From Bradyrhizobium prioriisuperbiae (lineage in GTDB: Bacteria; Pseudomonadota; Alphaproteobacteria; Rhizobiales; Xanthobacteraceae), in assembly GCF_032397745.1 (NCBI RefSeq), contig NZ_CP135921.1, positions 8,110,501 through 8,174,500 of the forward strand: a DNA stretch of 64,000 bases, read 5' to 3'. Below the pieces are notes generated by a model. That model searched no databases, was not told the DNA's origin, and saw nothing but the letters and a program-made list of their open reading frames with translations. Positions 16,485 to 24,742 of the stretch are shown here, piece after piece (position 1 is the stretch's first letter; each line of letters starts with the position of its first letter). The translations under genes and the position numbers were made by a program.

Positions 16485-17723
16485 ATGGTCCCAACGGTTT
16501 CAATCCCAACACCGTCCGGCGACAGCACCGCCGCACAGGTTCCGATTCCAAGTCTCGATGTCGATCCATTCTCGATGGAATTTTTCGCGAACCCGCATCC
16601 GGTCCATGAGGTGCTTCGCGAGGCCGGTCCGGTGGTGCGGCTCGACAAATGGAACGTGTTTGCGGTGGCCCGCTATGCGGAAGTCCATGCGGTGCTGAAC
16701 GATCCGCAGACGTTCTGTTCGAGACGCGGCGTGGGCCTCAGCGATTTCGCCAAGGAGACGCCGTGGCGGCCGCCGAGCCTGATCCTGGAGGCCGATCCAC
16801 CGGCGCATACCCGCACTCGCGCGGTGCTCAACCGCGTGCTCTCGCCGGCAGTGATCAAACAGATTCGCGATCGCTTCACGGCGGCTGCCGAAGCCAAAGC
16901 CGACGAACTGGTGGCCAAAGGCAGTTTCGATGCGATCACGGACCTGGCCGAAGCCTATCCGCTATCGGTGTTTCCCGATGCGCTCGGTCTCAAGCCAGAG
17001 GGACGCGAGCACCTGATTCCTTATGCCAGCCTGGTGTTCAACGCGTTCGGCCCGCCGAACGAACTGCGTCGGAATGCGATCGAGCGCTCGGCACCCCACA
17101 AGGCCTATGTCGAGGCGCAATGCCAGCGCGAAAATCTCGCGCCCGGCGGCTTCGGCGCCTGCATCCATGCGCGCGTCGACGAAGGTGACATCACCGCGGC
17201 CGAGGCGCCACTGCTGGTGCGCTCGCTGCTGAGTGCCGGTCTCGACACCACCGTCAATGGCCTGGGCGCCGCGATCTATTGCCTGGCGCGGTTTCCCGAG
17301 CAATGGGAGCGGCTGCGCAACGATCCGTCGCTGGCGCGCAACGCATTCGAGGAGGCTGTCCGATTGGAAAGCCCGGTGCAGACCTTTTTCAGAACCACGA
17401 CCCGGGAGGTCGACATCAGCGGCTTTCGTCTCGATGAAGGCGAAAAAGTGCTGATGTTCCTCGCCGCCGCCAACCGCGATCCGCGGCGCTGGGACAATCC
17501 GGACAACTATGACGTGACGCGCCGGACCAGCGGCCATGTCGGCTTCGGCTCCGGCATCCACATGTGCGTGGGACAACTGGTGGCCCGCCTGGAAGGCGAA
17601 GTGATGCTGACGGCGCTGACGCGCAGGGTCCGCACCATCGCGATCACCGGCCCGGTGAAACGCCTCTTCAACAACACGCTGCGGGGGCTCGAGAGCCTCC
17701 CCGTCACTCTCACACCAGCCTGA
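16485..17723 (+). CDS. Cytochrome P450, CYP199A-like
   Basis: This 412-residue soluble bacterial P450 closely matches my memory of CYP199A2/A4 of Rhodopseudomonas palustris, which oxidise para-substituted benzoates, for example demethylating 4-methoxybenzoate. It has LDKWNVFAVARYAEVHAVL, the substrate-loop region FCSRRGVGLSDF, ILEADPPAHTRTR, a LVFNAFGPPNELR segment, I-helix SLLSAGLDTTVNG, the ExxR helix EEAVRLESP, and heme loop GFGSGIHMCVG with Cys361 as iron ligand. ATG 16485 follows GGGAGG. The ferredoxin gene starts 10 bp after its stop. Assignment to the CYP199A subfamily is from remembered sequence and should be confirmed by alignment. Confidence 0.92.
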   Translation: MVPTVSIPTPSGDSTAAQVPIPSLDVDPFSMEFFANPHPVHEVLREAGPVVRLDKWNVFAVARYAEVHAVLNDPQTFCSRRGVGLSDFAKETPWRPPSLILEADPPAHTRTRAVLNRVLSPAVIKQIRDRFTAAAEAKADELVAKGSFDAITDLAEAYPLSVFPDALGLKPEGREHLIPYASLVFNAFGPPNELRRNAIERSAPHKAYVEAQCQRENLAPGGFGACIHARVDEGDITAAEAPLLVRSLLSAGLDTTVNGLGAAIYCLARFPEQWERLRNDPSLARNAFEEAVRLESPVQTFFRTTTREVDISGFRLDEGEKVLMFLAAANRDPRRWDNPDNYDVTRRTSGHVGFGSGIHMCVGQLVARLEGEVMLTALTRRVRTIAITGPVKRLFNNTLRGLESLPVTLTPA

Positions 17724-17733
17724 GCGGATCGCC

Positions 17734-18057
17734 ATGCCAAGCCTGACTTTTGTTCACCCCGACGGCCGCCCCGAGACGCTGGAAACCGGCAACGGCGAAA
17801 GCGCGATGATGGCCGCCACCCGCCATGGCGTCGACGAGATCGTCGGCGAATGCGGCGGCAACGCCATGTGCGCGACCTGCCATGTCTATGTCGACGACAC
17901 CTGGATCGACCGCCTGCCCGCGATCAGCGACGATGAAGACGCCCTGCTCGACGGCACCGCCGCCGAGCGGCAAAGCACCAGCCGGCTGTCCTGCCAGATC
18001 AAGATGACGCCCGAGCTCGACGGTCTCGTGCTGCGTCTGCCGGACCGGCAGGTGTGA
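17734..18057 (+). CDS. [2Fe-2S] ferredoxin partner of the P450
   Basis: This 107-residue adrenodoxin/putidaredoxin-type ferredoxin is the electron carrier between the reductase and the P450. Four cluster cysteines are spaced as in the family: Cys40, Cys46, Cys49 and Cys87, within CGGNAMCATCHVYV and RLSCQIKM. The acidic stretch SDDEDALLDGT between them is the usual partner-docking region. It starts 10 bp after the P450 stop and is surely co-transcribed; the family equivalent in R. palustris is palustrisredoxin (established knowledge). Confidence 0.95.
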   Translation: MPSLTFVHPDGRPETLETGNGESAMMAATRHGVDEIVGECGGNAMCATCHVYVDDTWIDRLPAISDDEDALLDGTAAERQSTSRLSCQIKMTPELDGLVLRLPDRQV

Positions 18058-18145
18058 CGGGCAAAATTGAGCCAAAGCGAAGCTCGCAACAAACAAGGCC
18101 CGCGGCCAAACCGGGGGAGACACATCACACAAAAGGGAGGTTTTA

Positions 18146-19360
18146 ATGAAAGTCTTGAACAGTTGCCTTGTGCTCGCAATGTCGTGCATCGCATGCGGGT
18201 CGGCTCGCGCCGACATCTCGGACACCGTCGTCCGGGTCGGCGTCCTCAACGATATTTCCGGCATCTTCCAGGATACCAATGGCATGGGATCGGTGGAAGC
18301 CGCGCGCATGGCGGCGGAGGATTTCAACGGCGGTGGCAAAAACATCAAGGTCGAGATCGTCTATGCCGATCACCAGAACAAGGCCGATGTCGGCACCGCC
18401 ATCGTGCGCAAATGGATCGATGTCGACAAGGTCGATGCAGTGGTCGACGTGCCGAACTCGGCGGTCGGGCTCGGCGTCAATGCGCTGCTGCGCGGCACCC
18501 CGGTGACGTTCCTGGCCTCCTCCACCGCAACCTCGGACCTGACCGGCAAGGATTGCTCGCCCAACACCATTCAGTGGGTCAATGATGCCTGGTCCACCGG
18601 CAACGCCACCGCCGCGGCCATGATGCAGCGCGGCGGCAAGGACTGGTATTTTCTCACGGTGAACTACGCCCTCGGCCAGGGCATCGAAGCCGAGGCCACC
18701 AACTACATCCAGAAGCACGGCGGCAAGGTGCTGGGCGCGAGCCGCCATCCGCTCGGCACGTCGGATTTCGCCTCGCTGCTGCTGCAGGCGCAGGGGTCGA
18801 AGGCCAAAGTGGTTGGCCTAGCCAATGCCGGCGCCGACACCATCAACGCGGTCAAGCAGGCCGGTGAATTCGGCCTGAAGGATGCGGGACAGTCGCTGGT
18901 CGCGTTCCTGCTGTTCATCAATGACGTGCACGGCATGGGGCTGAAAGCCGCCCAGGGCCTGCTGCTGACCGAGGCCTTCTACTGGGACATGAATGATGAC
19001 ACCCGCGCCTTCGCCAAACGCTTCGCTGCACGCCCCGGCATGGGCGGCAAGATGCCGAGCGGCAACCAGGCCGGCGTTTATGCGTCGACCCTCGCTTATC
19101 TGAATGCAGTCGCGGCCACCGGCAGCGACAACGCCAAGGACGTCGTGCCGCAAATGAAGACGTTGAAGGGCAAGGACAAGCTGTTCGGCGATCTCGCCAT
19201 CCGCCAGGACGGCCGCGTGATCCACCCGGTGCACCTGTTCGAGGTCAAGAAGCCGGAGGACTCGAAATACGCTTACGACTACTACAAGCTGGTCACGACC
19301 ATCCCTGCGGAGCAGGCGTTCCGCCCGCTTGCCGAGGGCGGCTGCCCCATGATCAAGTAA
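18146..19360 (+). CDS. Orphan Liv-type substrate-binding protein beside the P450
   Basis: This 404-residue periplasmic receptor has the peripheral-binding-protein type 1 fold. A Sec signal (LVLAMSCIACGSARA) precedes VRVGVLNDISGIFQDTNG, ADHQNKADVGTAIVRKWID, and NDAWSTGNATAAAMMQRGGKDWYFLTVNYALGQ-like features shared with aromatic-acid receptors of Bradyrhizobiaceae. A strong ribosome site GGGAGG precedes the ATG. It follows the ferredoxin by 88 bp, and no permease or ATPase genes follow, so it must borrow an importer encoded elsewhere. Its place behind a CYP199-like P450 suggests a substituted benzoate or phenylpropanoid ligand (inference). Confidence 0.9.
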   Translation: MKVLNSCLVLAMSCIACGSARADISDTVVRVGVLNDISGIFQDTNGMGSVEAARMAAEDFNGGGKNIKVEIVYADHQNKADVGTAIVRKWIDVDKVDAVVDVPNSAVGLGVNALLRGTPVTFLASSTATSDLTGKDCSPNTIQWVNDAWSTGNATAAAMMQRGGKDWYFLTVNYALGQGIEAEATNYIQKHGGKVLGASRHPLGTSDFASLLLQAQGSKAKVVGLANAGADTINAVKQAGEFGLKDAGQSLVAFLLFINDVHGMGLKAAQGLLLTEAFYWDMNDDTRAFAKRFAARPGMGGKMPSGNQAGVYASTLAYLNAVAATGSDNAKDVVPQMKTLKGKDKLFGDLAIRQDGRVIHPVHLFEVKKPEDSKYAYDYYKLVTTIPAEQAFRPLAEGGCPMIK

Positions 19361-19377
19361 CTCTGGTCCACCTGTCA

Positions 19378-19403
19378 CCCGGGTGAGCAAAACGACACCC
19401 GGG
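19378..19403 (+). terminator. Stem-loop after the orphan binding protein
   Basis: Arms CCCGGGTG (19378-19385) and CACCCGGG (19396-19403) are perfectly complementary around a 10-base loop, 17 bp after the binding-protein stop. GGTCC and GGACC just outside extend the pairing. No T-run follows, so it is either a weak intrinsic terminator or a 3'-end stabiliser for the P450-side transcript. Confidence 0.5.
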
Positions 19404-19502
19404 GACCTCTTCACATCATCCCCCCCGATATCGCGGAGCTGCTGCGCCCAGCCAAGCCGCGCGCAGCATTCCGTCAAAGTCCTTCGCGATCGGATGGAGG
19501 TA

Positions 19503-21359
19503 TCAGCGGCCGCCTTCGCCACGGCCATCATCATCATCGTCGAAATCGTGATCACCGCCCGACCTGAACTGCGGATCGACACATGCAAAATTGGCCGCGT
19601 CGTTGGTCATGCCCTTGCCCTTGTAGGTCGAAATTTTCGGATAGGCACAGAGCGGCCGGGTGCCTCCCGTCGGGAAGTTCATCGCAATCCGCGGATCGAA
19701 GAGTCCGCCGACCGGATAGGGCGAGGCGGTATTGGTGTTGGCCGCCACGATACGTTCCGGCGCGATGTCTTTTTCCACCCAGTTCGTGATCGCCTTGAGT
19801 TCATTTTCGGCGAAGCTGGTGGTGGCAGCGCCGCCACCGCAATGCGCCATGTTTGGCACCATGAACAGCCGTGCAAAATCACCTGCACGGCCGCCCATGT
19901 GCTGATTCATTTTTCGGTACCAGCGGGCGATCGCGGCGCCCGAGAAGATGCCGTCATTGACCGACGAGGAAATGATCAACTTGCCACCACGCGCCCTGAA
20001 CGGATGCAGGTTGGCTGACACCGCAGCCATGAAGTCCATCGCGCTTTCTGGGTAGTCCCGCGTCCTGGCGAAGATCTTCGGCGCGTCGGTGTCGAAGTTG
20101 AAGTGGAACACGAAGGCCTCCTGGCCGGTCGGGCCATTCACCGGCGTGACGGCGGGAGGAGTCTGGAAGATCATCGGCAGCGCGCCCGCACCCAACGTCA
20201 GATTGATCGCTGTGTTGACCCCGGGCACCGGCGCAGTGACGACGTTCCAGGCCGCCCAGCCCGCGCCGCTCGCGGTGGGGGGTGTCCAGATGCCGGCATC
20301 CCAGAACCAGTTCGAATACAGCCGCCTGCCCCTTGAGTCGGTCGGGCCGGCATAGATCTTCTTCAGTGTACTCACCTGCGCGCTGGTCAGACAGGTCCCG
20401 CCATGCGGCGTGCTGCCGTGGGTGCCGGTGCCGCAGGTATAGCTGGCGAGCGCCGGAAACACCTTCTTGGCCGTGCAGGTGTGATAGTTGTCAATGATTC
20501 CGTCGACCAGTCCGTCAAGCGCGTCGCAGGCGCCCAGGATTGCCGCGGAGGCCACCTGAAGGTCCTGCGACGGAAACGTATCGGGAATGAACGGCTGCCC
20601 ATTGACGTCCGTTTTGGTTGCGAGCTTGCCGAGCACTTGCTCGTTCCAGGCCTCCGCCAATCCCGCCTGCGGCAGGTTGAAGCCGGGGTTCTGAGAAATC
20701 ACCCCGTCGAACAGCCAAGGAAATCTCTGCGACGCGACCATCGCGTCACGGCCACCATTCGAACATCCCATGATATAGGAATAGACAGTGTCCAGGCCGT
20801 AGTAGGAGGAGATGATCTGTTTCGAGATCGTCGCGGTCTTTTCGATGCCGTTGTAGCCGTAGTCCCTGCGCGCCTGGGCGTCGATCGCGAAATGGGCCGT
20901 GCCTCCGGCGTTGGGGTCATCGTCCTGATGTCCGCCGACCATGTTCTGGGCGCTGTCTTCGTGGCCACCGTCATTTGCAGCGACCGCCCAGCCCTGTCCG
21001 AGCTCGACGCCGGCGGCACCCTGCGGGTCGCTCTGCAGGCTGCCGTCGGTGCCGCCTCCGCCCATCATCTCGAAACGGCCATGCCAGGTGTTGGGCAGGT
21101 TGAGGGCGAAACCGATCCCGTAGGTGAAATGATTGGGATCCTGCGTGCTGATACGCTTGTTGATGATGCCGATCACATTGCAATAGCCCGGCTTCTGCGT
21201 CGCGTTCAGGATTTGCGTGTTCGGCAACGTGAGGTTGGCCAAGCCCGTACAGGACGAACGCGGGGCCACGCCGCTCACCGGAAGTGGACTCGCCGTTGCC
21301 GGTGAGCCGAGATACACCCAGCCAATCAGGATCGTTGACGCGAGGAATAGCCGCTTCAT
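19503..21359 (-). CDS. Tannase/feruloyl esterase family protein, exported
   Basis: This 618-residue secreted serine esterase is of the tannase/feruloyl esterase family, which cleaves aromatic esters of plant origin. After a signal peptide (LFLASTILIGWVYLGSPATA) come MMGGGGTDGSLQ, the nucleophile elbow GCSNGGRDA, ISQNPGFNLPQAGLAEAWNEQ, a disulfide-rich loop with CDALDGLVDGIIDN, and the C-terminal catalytic region VPNMAHCGGG with the histidine next to the CS-D-HC cysteine. The last 15 residues are very acidic (DHDFDDDDDGRGEGG), which is unusual for the family. The ATG at 21359 has GGGAGGGAAGG upstream. It could feed aromatic acids to the CYP199-like system next door (inference). Confidence 0.9.
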   Translation of the reverse strand: MKRLFLASTILIGWVYLGSPATASPLPVSGVAPRSSCTGLANLTLPNTQILNATQKPGYCNVIGIINKRISTQDPNHFTYGIGFALNLPNTWHGRFEMMGGGGTDGSLQSDPQGAAGVELGQGWAVAANDGGHEDSAQNMVGGHQDDDPNAGGTAHFAIDAQARRDYGYNGIEKTATISKQIISSYYGLDTVYSYIMGCSNGGRDAMVASQRFPWLFDGVISQNPGFNLPQAGLAEAWNEQVLGKLATKTDVNGQPFIPDTFPSQDLQVASAAILGACDALDGLVDGIIDNYHTCTAKKVFPALASYTCGTGTHGSTPHGGTCLTSAQVSTLKKIYAGPTDSRGRRLYSNWFWDAGIWTPPTASGAGWAAWNVVTAPVPGVNTAINLTLGAGALPMIFQTPPAVTPVNGPTGQEAFVFHFNFDTDAPKIFARTRDYPESAMDFMAAVSANLHPFRARGGKLIISSSVNDGIFSGAAIARWYRKMNQHMGGRAGDFARLFMVPNMAHCGGGAATTSFAENELKAITNWVEKDIAPERIVAANTNTASPYPVGGLFDPRIAMNFPTGGTRPLCAYPKISTYKGKGMTNDAANFACVDPQFRSGGDHDFDDDDDGRGEGGR

Positions 21360-21843
21360 GTCCTTCCCTCCCTTGTTGCATCACGGATGATTGTCAGAGC
21401 AGCCGCAACCTCATGCGACACCATGCGCCTTGTCATAGGGCGCGGCGCCAAAGCCACCGGCAATGTTGCTGCTGACTGAAGGGCCGATCCATCGAGATGT
21501 CCCGCGGGCCTGCCGTGCATATCCTGACGCGTGGACCGCGGCGCGCTCATGCCTGTGCGCGAGACCATTTCGCCGCAATGCGTCATGGCATACGGACCGA
21601 CGGCCACCCTTGATGGAGCCACGGACGTCTCTCCCGGTGTGGACCACTCGTGATGCCGAAGGCTTTGGCGGTCCGTTCGATCGATGTTGTCATCACAACA
21701 TGAGCGATGTTGCCGTGTCAACATGACTCCAGACGAGGTCGCGGAACTGTCGAACTGGCGCTCGTAATCCTCAACCGCGGCGCTAGACTTGTGGCCGAAT
21801 CTCCGAAAGGCCGCGTCGATCAACACGGGCCCGTGAAAGATGG
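21360..21843. promoter_or_regulatory. 484-bp gap with tandem MarR-type palindromes
   Basis: This is the divergent region between the tannase and a MarR regulator. Two related inverted repeats stand 23 bp apart centre to centre: ATGTTGT-CATC-ACAACAT (21684-21701) and ATGTTG-CCGTGT-CAACAT (21707-21724). They lie about 125-165 bp before the MarR gene and are good candidate operators for it. No convincing gene was found in the rest; the open frames here have no family-like sequence. Confidence 0.5.
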
Positions 21844-21849
21844 GTGACA

Positions 21850-22404
21850 ATGGAGTCAGGAAAAGCCGGGATCAGAAAGCGGATCGCCAAAAAGCCGCGC
21901 CGGACAGAAGGTGTTGTGAGGCCGTCGCGATCACTGCCTCGGTCGACGCAAGCCGGAAAGCCGCCGCTGGTGACATCGCCTGGCTTGGGTGACCTGTCGC
22001 TGTTGCTCGGCTATCGCATCCGCCGGGCGCAGCTTTGGGTGTTCAAAGAGGTGCGCCGGCAACTGGCTGACTTTGACATCAGCCCGGCCCAGTTCTCCGT
22101 TTTGTGCGTGATTGACGCCAATCCCGGCATCAACCAACTCGCGATCGCACATCTGCTGTCCATTGAACGGGCCGGCTTGGGAAGGCTGGTGGATCATTTG
22201 CAGGGCCGAGGCCTGGTGCGGCGCACCGCCTCCTCGATCAATCGGCGCTACTACCTGCTGTACCTGACAGACACTGGCCTCGCGTTGTTGCACCGACTGA
22301 GGCCGGCGGTCGCCAGCAGCGACAAGGCCCTTGCCGCGAAAATTGGACCACGCGCCTACCGCGAACTGCAGCGGGCCCTGTCGATCTTTCTGCAGGAATC
22401 CTAA
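21850..22404 (+). CDS. MarR-family transcriptional regulator
   Basis: This is a regulator of about 184 residues. A basic, low-complexity N terminus of roughly 45 residues (KAGIRKRIAKKPRRTEG) precedes a MarR winged-helix domain: LGYRIRRAQLWVFKEVRRQL, ISPAQFSVLCVIDANPGINQLAIAHLLSIERAGLGRLVDHLQ-like helices, and the wing SSINRRYYLLYLTDTGLALL. The start is GTG 21844 or ATG 21850, both weakly supported. It is divergent from the tannase gene, so control of tannase and of itself is likely, probably by hydroxycinnamate- or benzoate-like ligands (inference). Its 3' end is followed directly by a repeat element. Confidence 0.85.
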   Translation: MESGKAGIRKRIAKKPRRTEGVVRPSRSLPRSTQAGKPPLVTSPGLGDLSLLLGYRIRRAQLWVFKEVRRQLADFDISPAQFSVLCVIDANPGINQLAIAHLLSIERAGLGRLVDHLQGRGLVRRTASSINRRYYLLYLTDTGLALLHRLRPAVASSDKALAAKIGPRAYRELQRALSIFLQES

Positions 22405-22464
22405 AGCTCTAGATTCTTGTTTTGACGCGTTTCTTCACGCGAACCGGTTCACTGGAAAACGCGC
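22404..22464 (+). repeat. Intergenic palindromic repeat, copy 1 (shortened)
   Basis: This copy shares TTGTTTTGACGCG, CTTCACGCGAACCGGT and CTGGAAAACGC with the copies at 25539 and 27439. It lacks the left palindrome and has lost several bases in the middle (CGGTTCACTGG in place of a longer spacer). It begins at the stop codon of the MarR gene. Confidence 0.75.
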
Positions 22465-22523
22465 TGAATTGCGGTGCCAGGAGGCTTCGCGATCGTGATG
22501 CCCGTATCCGCGGGGCACGCGCG

Positions 22524-23075
22524 TCACCCGCGCCCCTCGAGGATATCCCGCACCCATGTGGTCACGGCCTCCGACAACAGTTCCCGCACGGCATCCTGCG
22601 CCGTGTGGGAGGACGCATCGCCGACAACGACCGCTACGATGAGATCGCAGCTTTGCGAGAGTGCAATCCCCTCCGCGGCGCGAACCGATCCATCGGCTTT
22701 TGTCAGCTGATAGTTGCGTGCACGCCCTTTCAGGTCGGCAACCTGGATCGCCGCCCCCTCCGCCATCGGACTGAACCGCGTGGAGATCAGATCGAGATCG
22801 GTGACACGATCGACTTCGTCGTCGTCGGCTACGCCGGTGGCGCAATTGCTGCAGAAGCCGATCTTCGGCCGAATATAGACCTCGACATCGCTGCCGCAGC
22901 GCGTTGCCGGACACCGGTAGGCGCGCCCGGCCGGCCAGGCGTCGCGCGGGAATGGCCACGCGATCGTCTGCCAGCCGCCCCCATCATGCGATGCCGCCTG
23001 CTGCCGGGCCGGGGCTGAAATCAGCCCCAGTCCGGCCACCAGCGCAAGCATCAGGGAATAACGGACGCTTCCCAT
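22524..23075 (-). CDS. Small exported cysteine-containing protein, unknown function
   Basis: This 183-residue protein is not recognised as a named family. It has a clear signal peptide (SLMLALVAGLGLISAPARQQA) and a mature part with four cysteines in two pairs: YRCPATRCGSDVEVYI and KIGFCSNCATGV. The paired cysteines suggest disulfides or a metal site outside the cytoplasm. The rest is acidic and mixed. It ends about 60 bp from the convergent repeat and starts 12 bp after the stop of the LVIVD-repeat gene, so it is the second gene of that operon. Similar proteins occur in Bradyrhizobium as hypotheticals (memory, not checked). Confidence 0.7.
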   Translation of the reverse strand: MGSVRYSLMLALVAGLGLISAPARQQAASHDGGGWQTIAWPFPRDAWPAGRAYRCPATRCGSDVEVYIRPKIGFCSNCATGVADDDEVDRVTDLDLISTRFSPMAEGAAIQVADLKGRARNYQLTKADGSVRAAEGIALSQSCDLIVAVVVGDASSHTAQDAVRELLSEAVTTWVRDILEGRG

Positions 23076-23087
23076 CGGCGGACCACT

Positions 23088-24563
23088 CTATTTGGATTTG
23101 GACGCGGCCCCCGATGTCGCCCCGGACAATCCCGCCACCGCCCGGGCACTTCCGGTCAGTTCCAGAATGTGTAGCCCGGTGTTGGCGCGGTCGACGATAT
23201 AGATGTAGCCGCGATCGTCGGTTTCCACATTGTTGGTCTGAATCGCGACCCTGCAACGATCCTTACCGTCGACCTTGACGCAGCGCTTGTCGGTAGCCGC
23301 GGTGATCGACGGGATGAAGTAGCCGACCTCCTTGGGATGATAGGGATCGCGGATGTCGAGGGCACGGACCCCGGCATTGAAGAAGGAGATGAAGGCCATC
23401 TTCTTGTAGTAGATCGGATCCATGCTCTCGTTGGAGGAATGCGATCCGAACCGGCCGCCGCGCTCGCAGAACGAGCCGCTCGCCTCCGGCACGGTGTAGC
23501 TGGAGACGATCATCGGATGGGTCTCGACCGACACGTCGGCGAACCACACCATCTGGCGCGGCTCGTTGCACTCGTTCAGGATCGCCTCATCCACCAGCAT
23601 GACGATGTCGCGTTTGCTGCCTTCCTTGTCCTTGGCGAACTCGGCCACCGGCATCTGCAGCATCGGGAACGTGGTGTGCGCACCATTCCACGACGACATC
23701 ATGAAGCGCGAGATCTCCGGATAACGCAGGTTCTCAGGCGTCGGCTCCTTTGGCCCGTTCAGGAGCTTGTCGCGGTCGACAATCTGCAGCATGCCGCCCT
23801 TGTTGGTGCCGTAGCCGAAATAAACACGATTGCCTTTCGGTCCCGTCGAGATCGGCCCGTGCAGTTCGGTCGGCACAGCACCGGTCGCGCCCGGCTCCTG
23901 CCCGGGCAGGCCGAAGTCGCGGATCTTCACCGGGTGAGCGGGATCGCTGAGGTCATAGATCTGCGTCATGCGGCGGACGCGCCAGTCCGGCGCGCCGGAT
24001 ACCAGAAACGCAATGCCGGTGTCGCATTCCCACCAGCTCTTGTGGGTGTCCTTGAGGCCGCCGATCCGGGTGATCAGCACCGGATTGGCCGGGTCGGCCA
24101 CGTTCCAGATTTCATGTGCCTCGCTGCCGAAAGTGCGCAGCATGTAGACCGCAGACGGATCGCCCTTGGGCAGGCTTTTGCCGTCGCAGACGCGGACCAT
24201 CTGGCCGCCACCGCCCTCGTACTTGCCCTCCTGCCCCGGAATATGACGCAGATATTTTGGATGTGCGGGGTCGGTGACATCGACGATCGAGGTGCCGTTC
24301 GGCTCCGCCTTGCCGGTCTGTGGATTGACCGGAGTGGGGATCTCGTCGGAGCCGCCGTGGTGGCCGATATAGGCAATCCAGCGATTGCCCTGATGATGAA
24401 TGGTCGGCTGATAGCCGCTGCGGGCCTGCAGATCGTTAGCTCCCACCAGCCGCATGTTGGAGGCTTCCGGCGGTGCGCCGATTTTTTGTTGTTGCGCGAT
24501 CGCGGCACTGAGACTGCCGGCGATCGCTGAAACGCAGATCAAGGTCGCAAGCTTGAATTTCAT
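23088..24563 (-). CDS. Exported LVIVD-repeat (beta-propeller) protein
   Basis: This 491-residue protein has a signal peptide (LATLICVSAIAGSLSAAIA) and repeated blades of the LVIVD/six-bladed propeller type: TSIVDVTDPAHPKYLRHI, HEIWNVADPANPVLITRI, TQIYDLSDPAHPVKIRDF, VRALDIRDPYHPKEVGYF and YIYIVDRANTGLHILEL. Each blade ends in a D-P-x-x-P turn. Such proteins are periplasmic or surface proteins of unclear biochemical role. Three ATG codons in a row (24569, 24566, 24563) follow AGGGAGG; 24563 has the best spacing. The small Cys protein follows in the same operon. Confidence 0.85.
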   Translation of the reverse strand: MKFKLATLICVSAIAGSLSAAIAQQQKIGAPPEASNMRLVGANDLQARSGYQPTIHHQGNRWIAYIGHHGGSDEIPTPVNPQTGKAEPNGTSIVDVTDPAHPKYLRHIPGQEGKYEGGGGQMVRVCDGKSLPKGDPSAVYMLRTFGSEAHEIWNVADPANPVLITRIGGLKDTHKSWWECDTGIAFLVSGAPDWRVRRMTQIYDLSDPAHPVKIRDFGLPGQEPGATGAVPTELHGPISTGPKGNRVYFGYGTNKGGMLQIVDRDKLLNGPKEPTPENLRYPEISRFMMSSWNGAHTTFPMLQMPVAEFAKDKEGSKRDIVMLVDEAILNECNEPRQMVWFADVSVETHPMIVSSYTVPEASGSFCERGGRFGSHSSNESMDPIYYKKMAFISFFNAGVRALDIRDPYHPKEVGYFIPSITAATDKRCVKVDGKDRCRVAIQTNNVETDDRGYIYIVDRANTGLHILELTGSARAVAGLSGATSGAASKSK

Positions 24564-24742
24564 CATCATCCTCCCTGGGCGGGTTGTTCTTGTTGGGCGA
24601 CGGATCGTCGTCCGAATTATTCTATCTTGTTGCATCGACGTCGGGGCAATCAACTCAACGGAATTTGAGCCCCGCGTTTCAGTGTTTTCTCTCTGGTCCT
24701 CCTGTTTTCATCGTTGTGTCAGGAATCGCGCCGACACGCAGA

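Noticed and set aside
21356..21850. A 164-codon minus-strand open frame in the gap between tannase and MarR
   Set aside because: No family-like sequence and no ribosome site, and it covers the tandem palindromes and both promoters.
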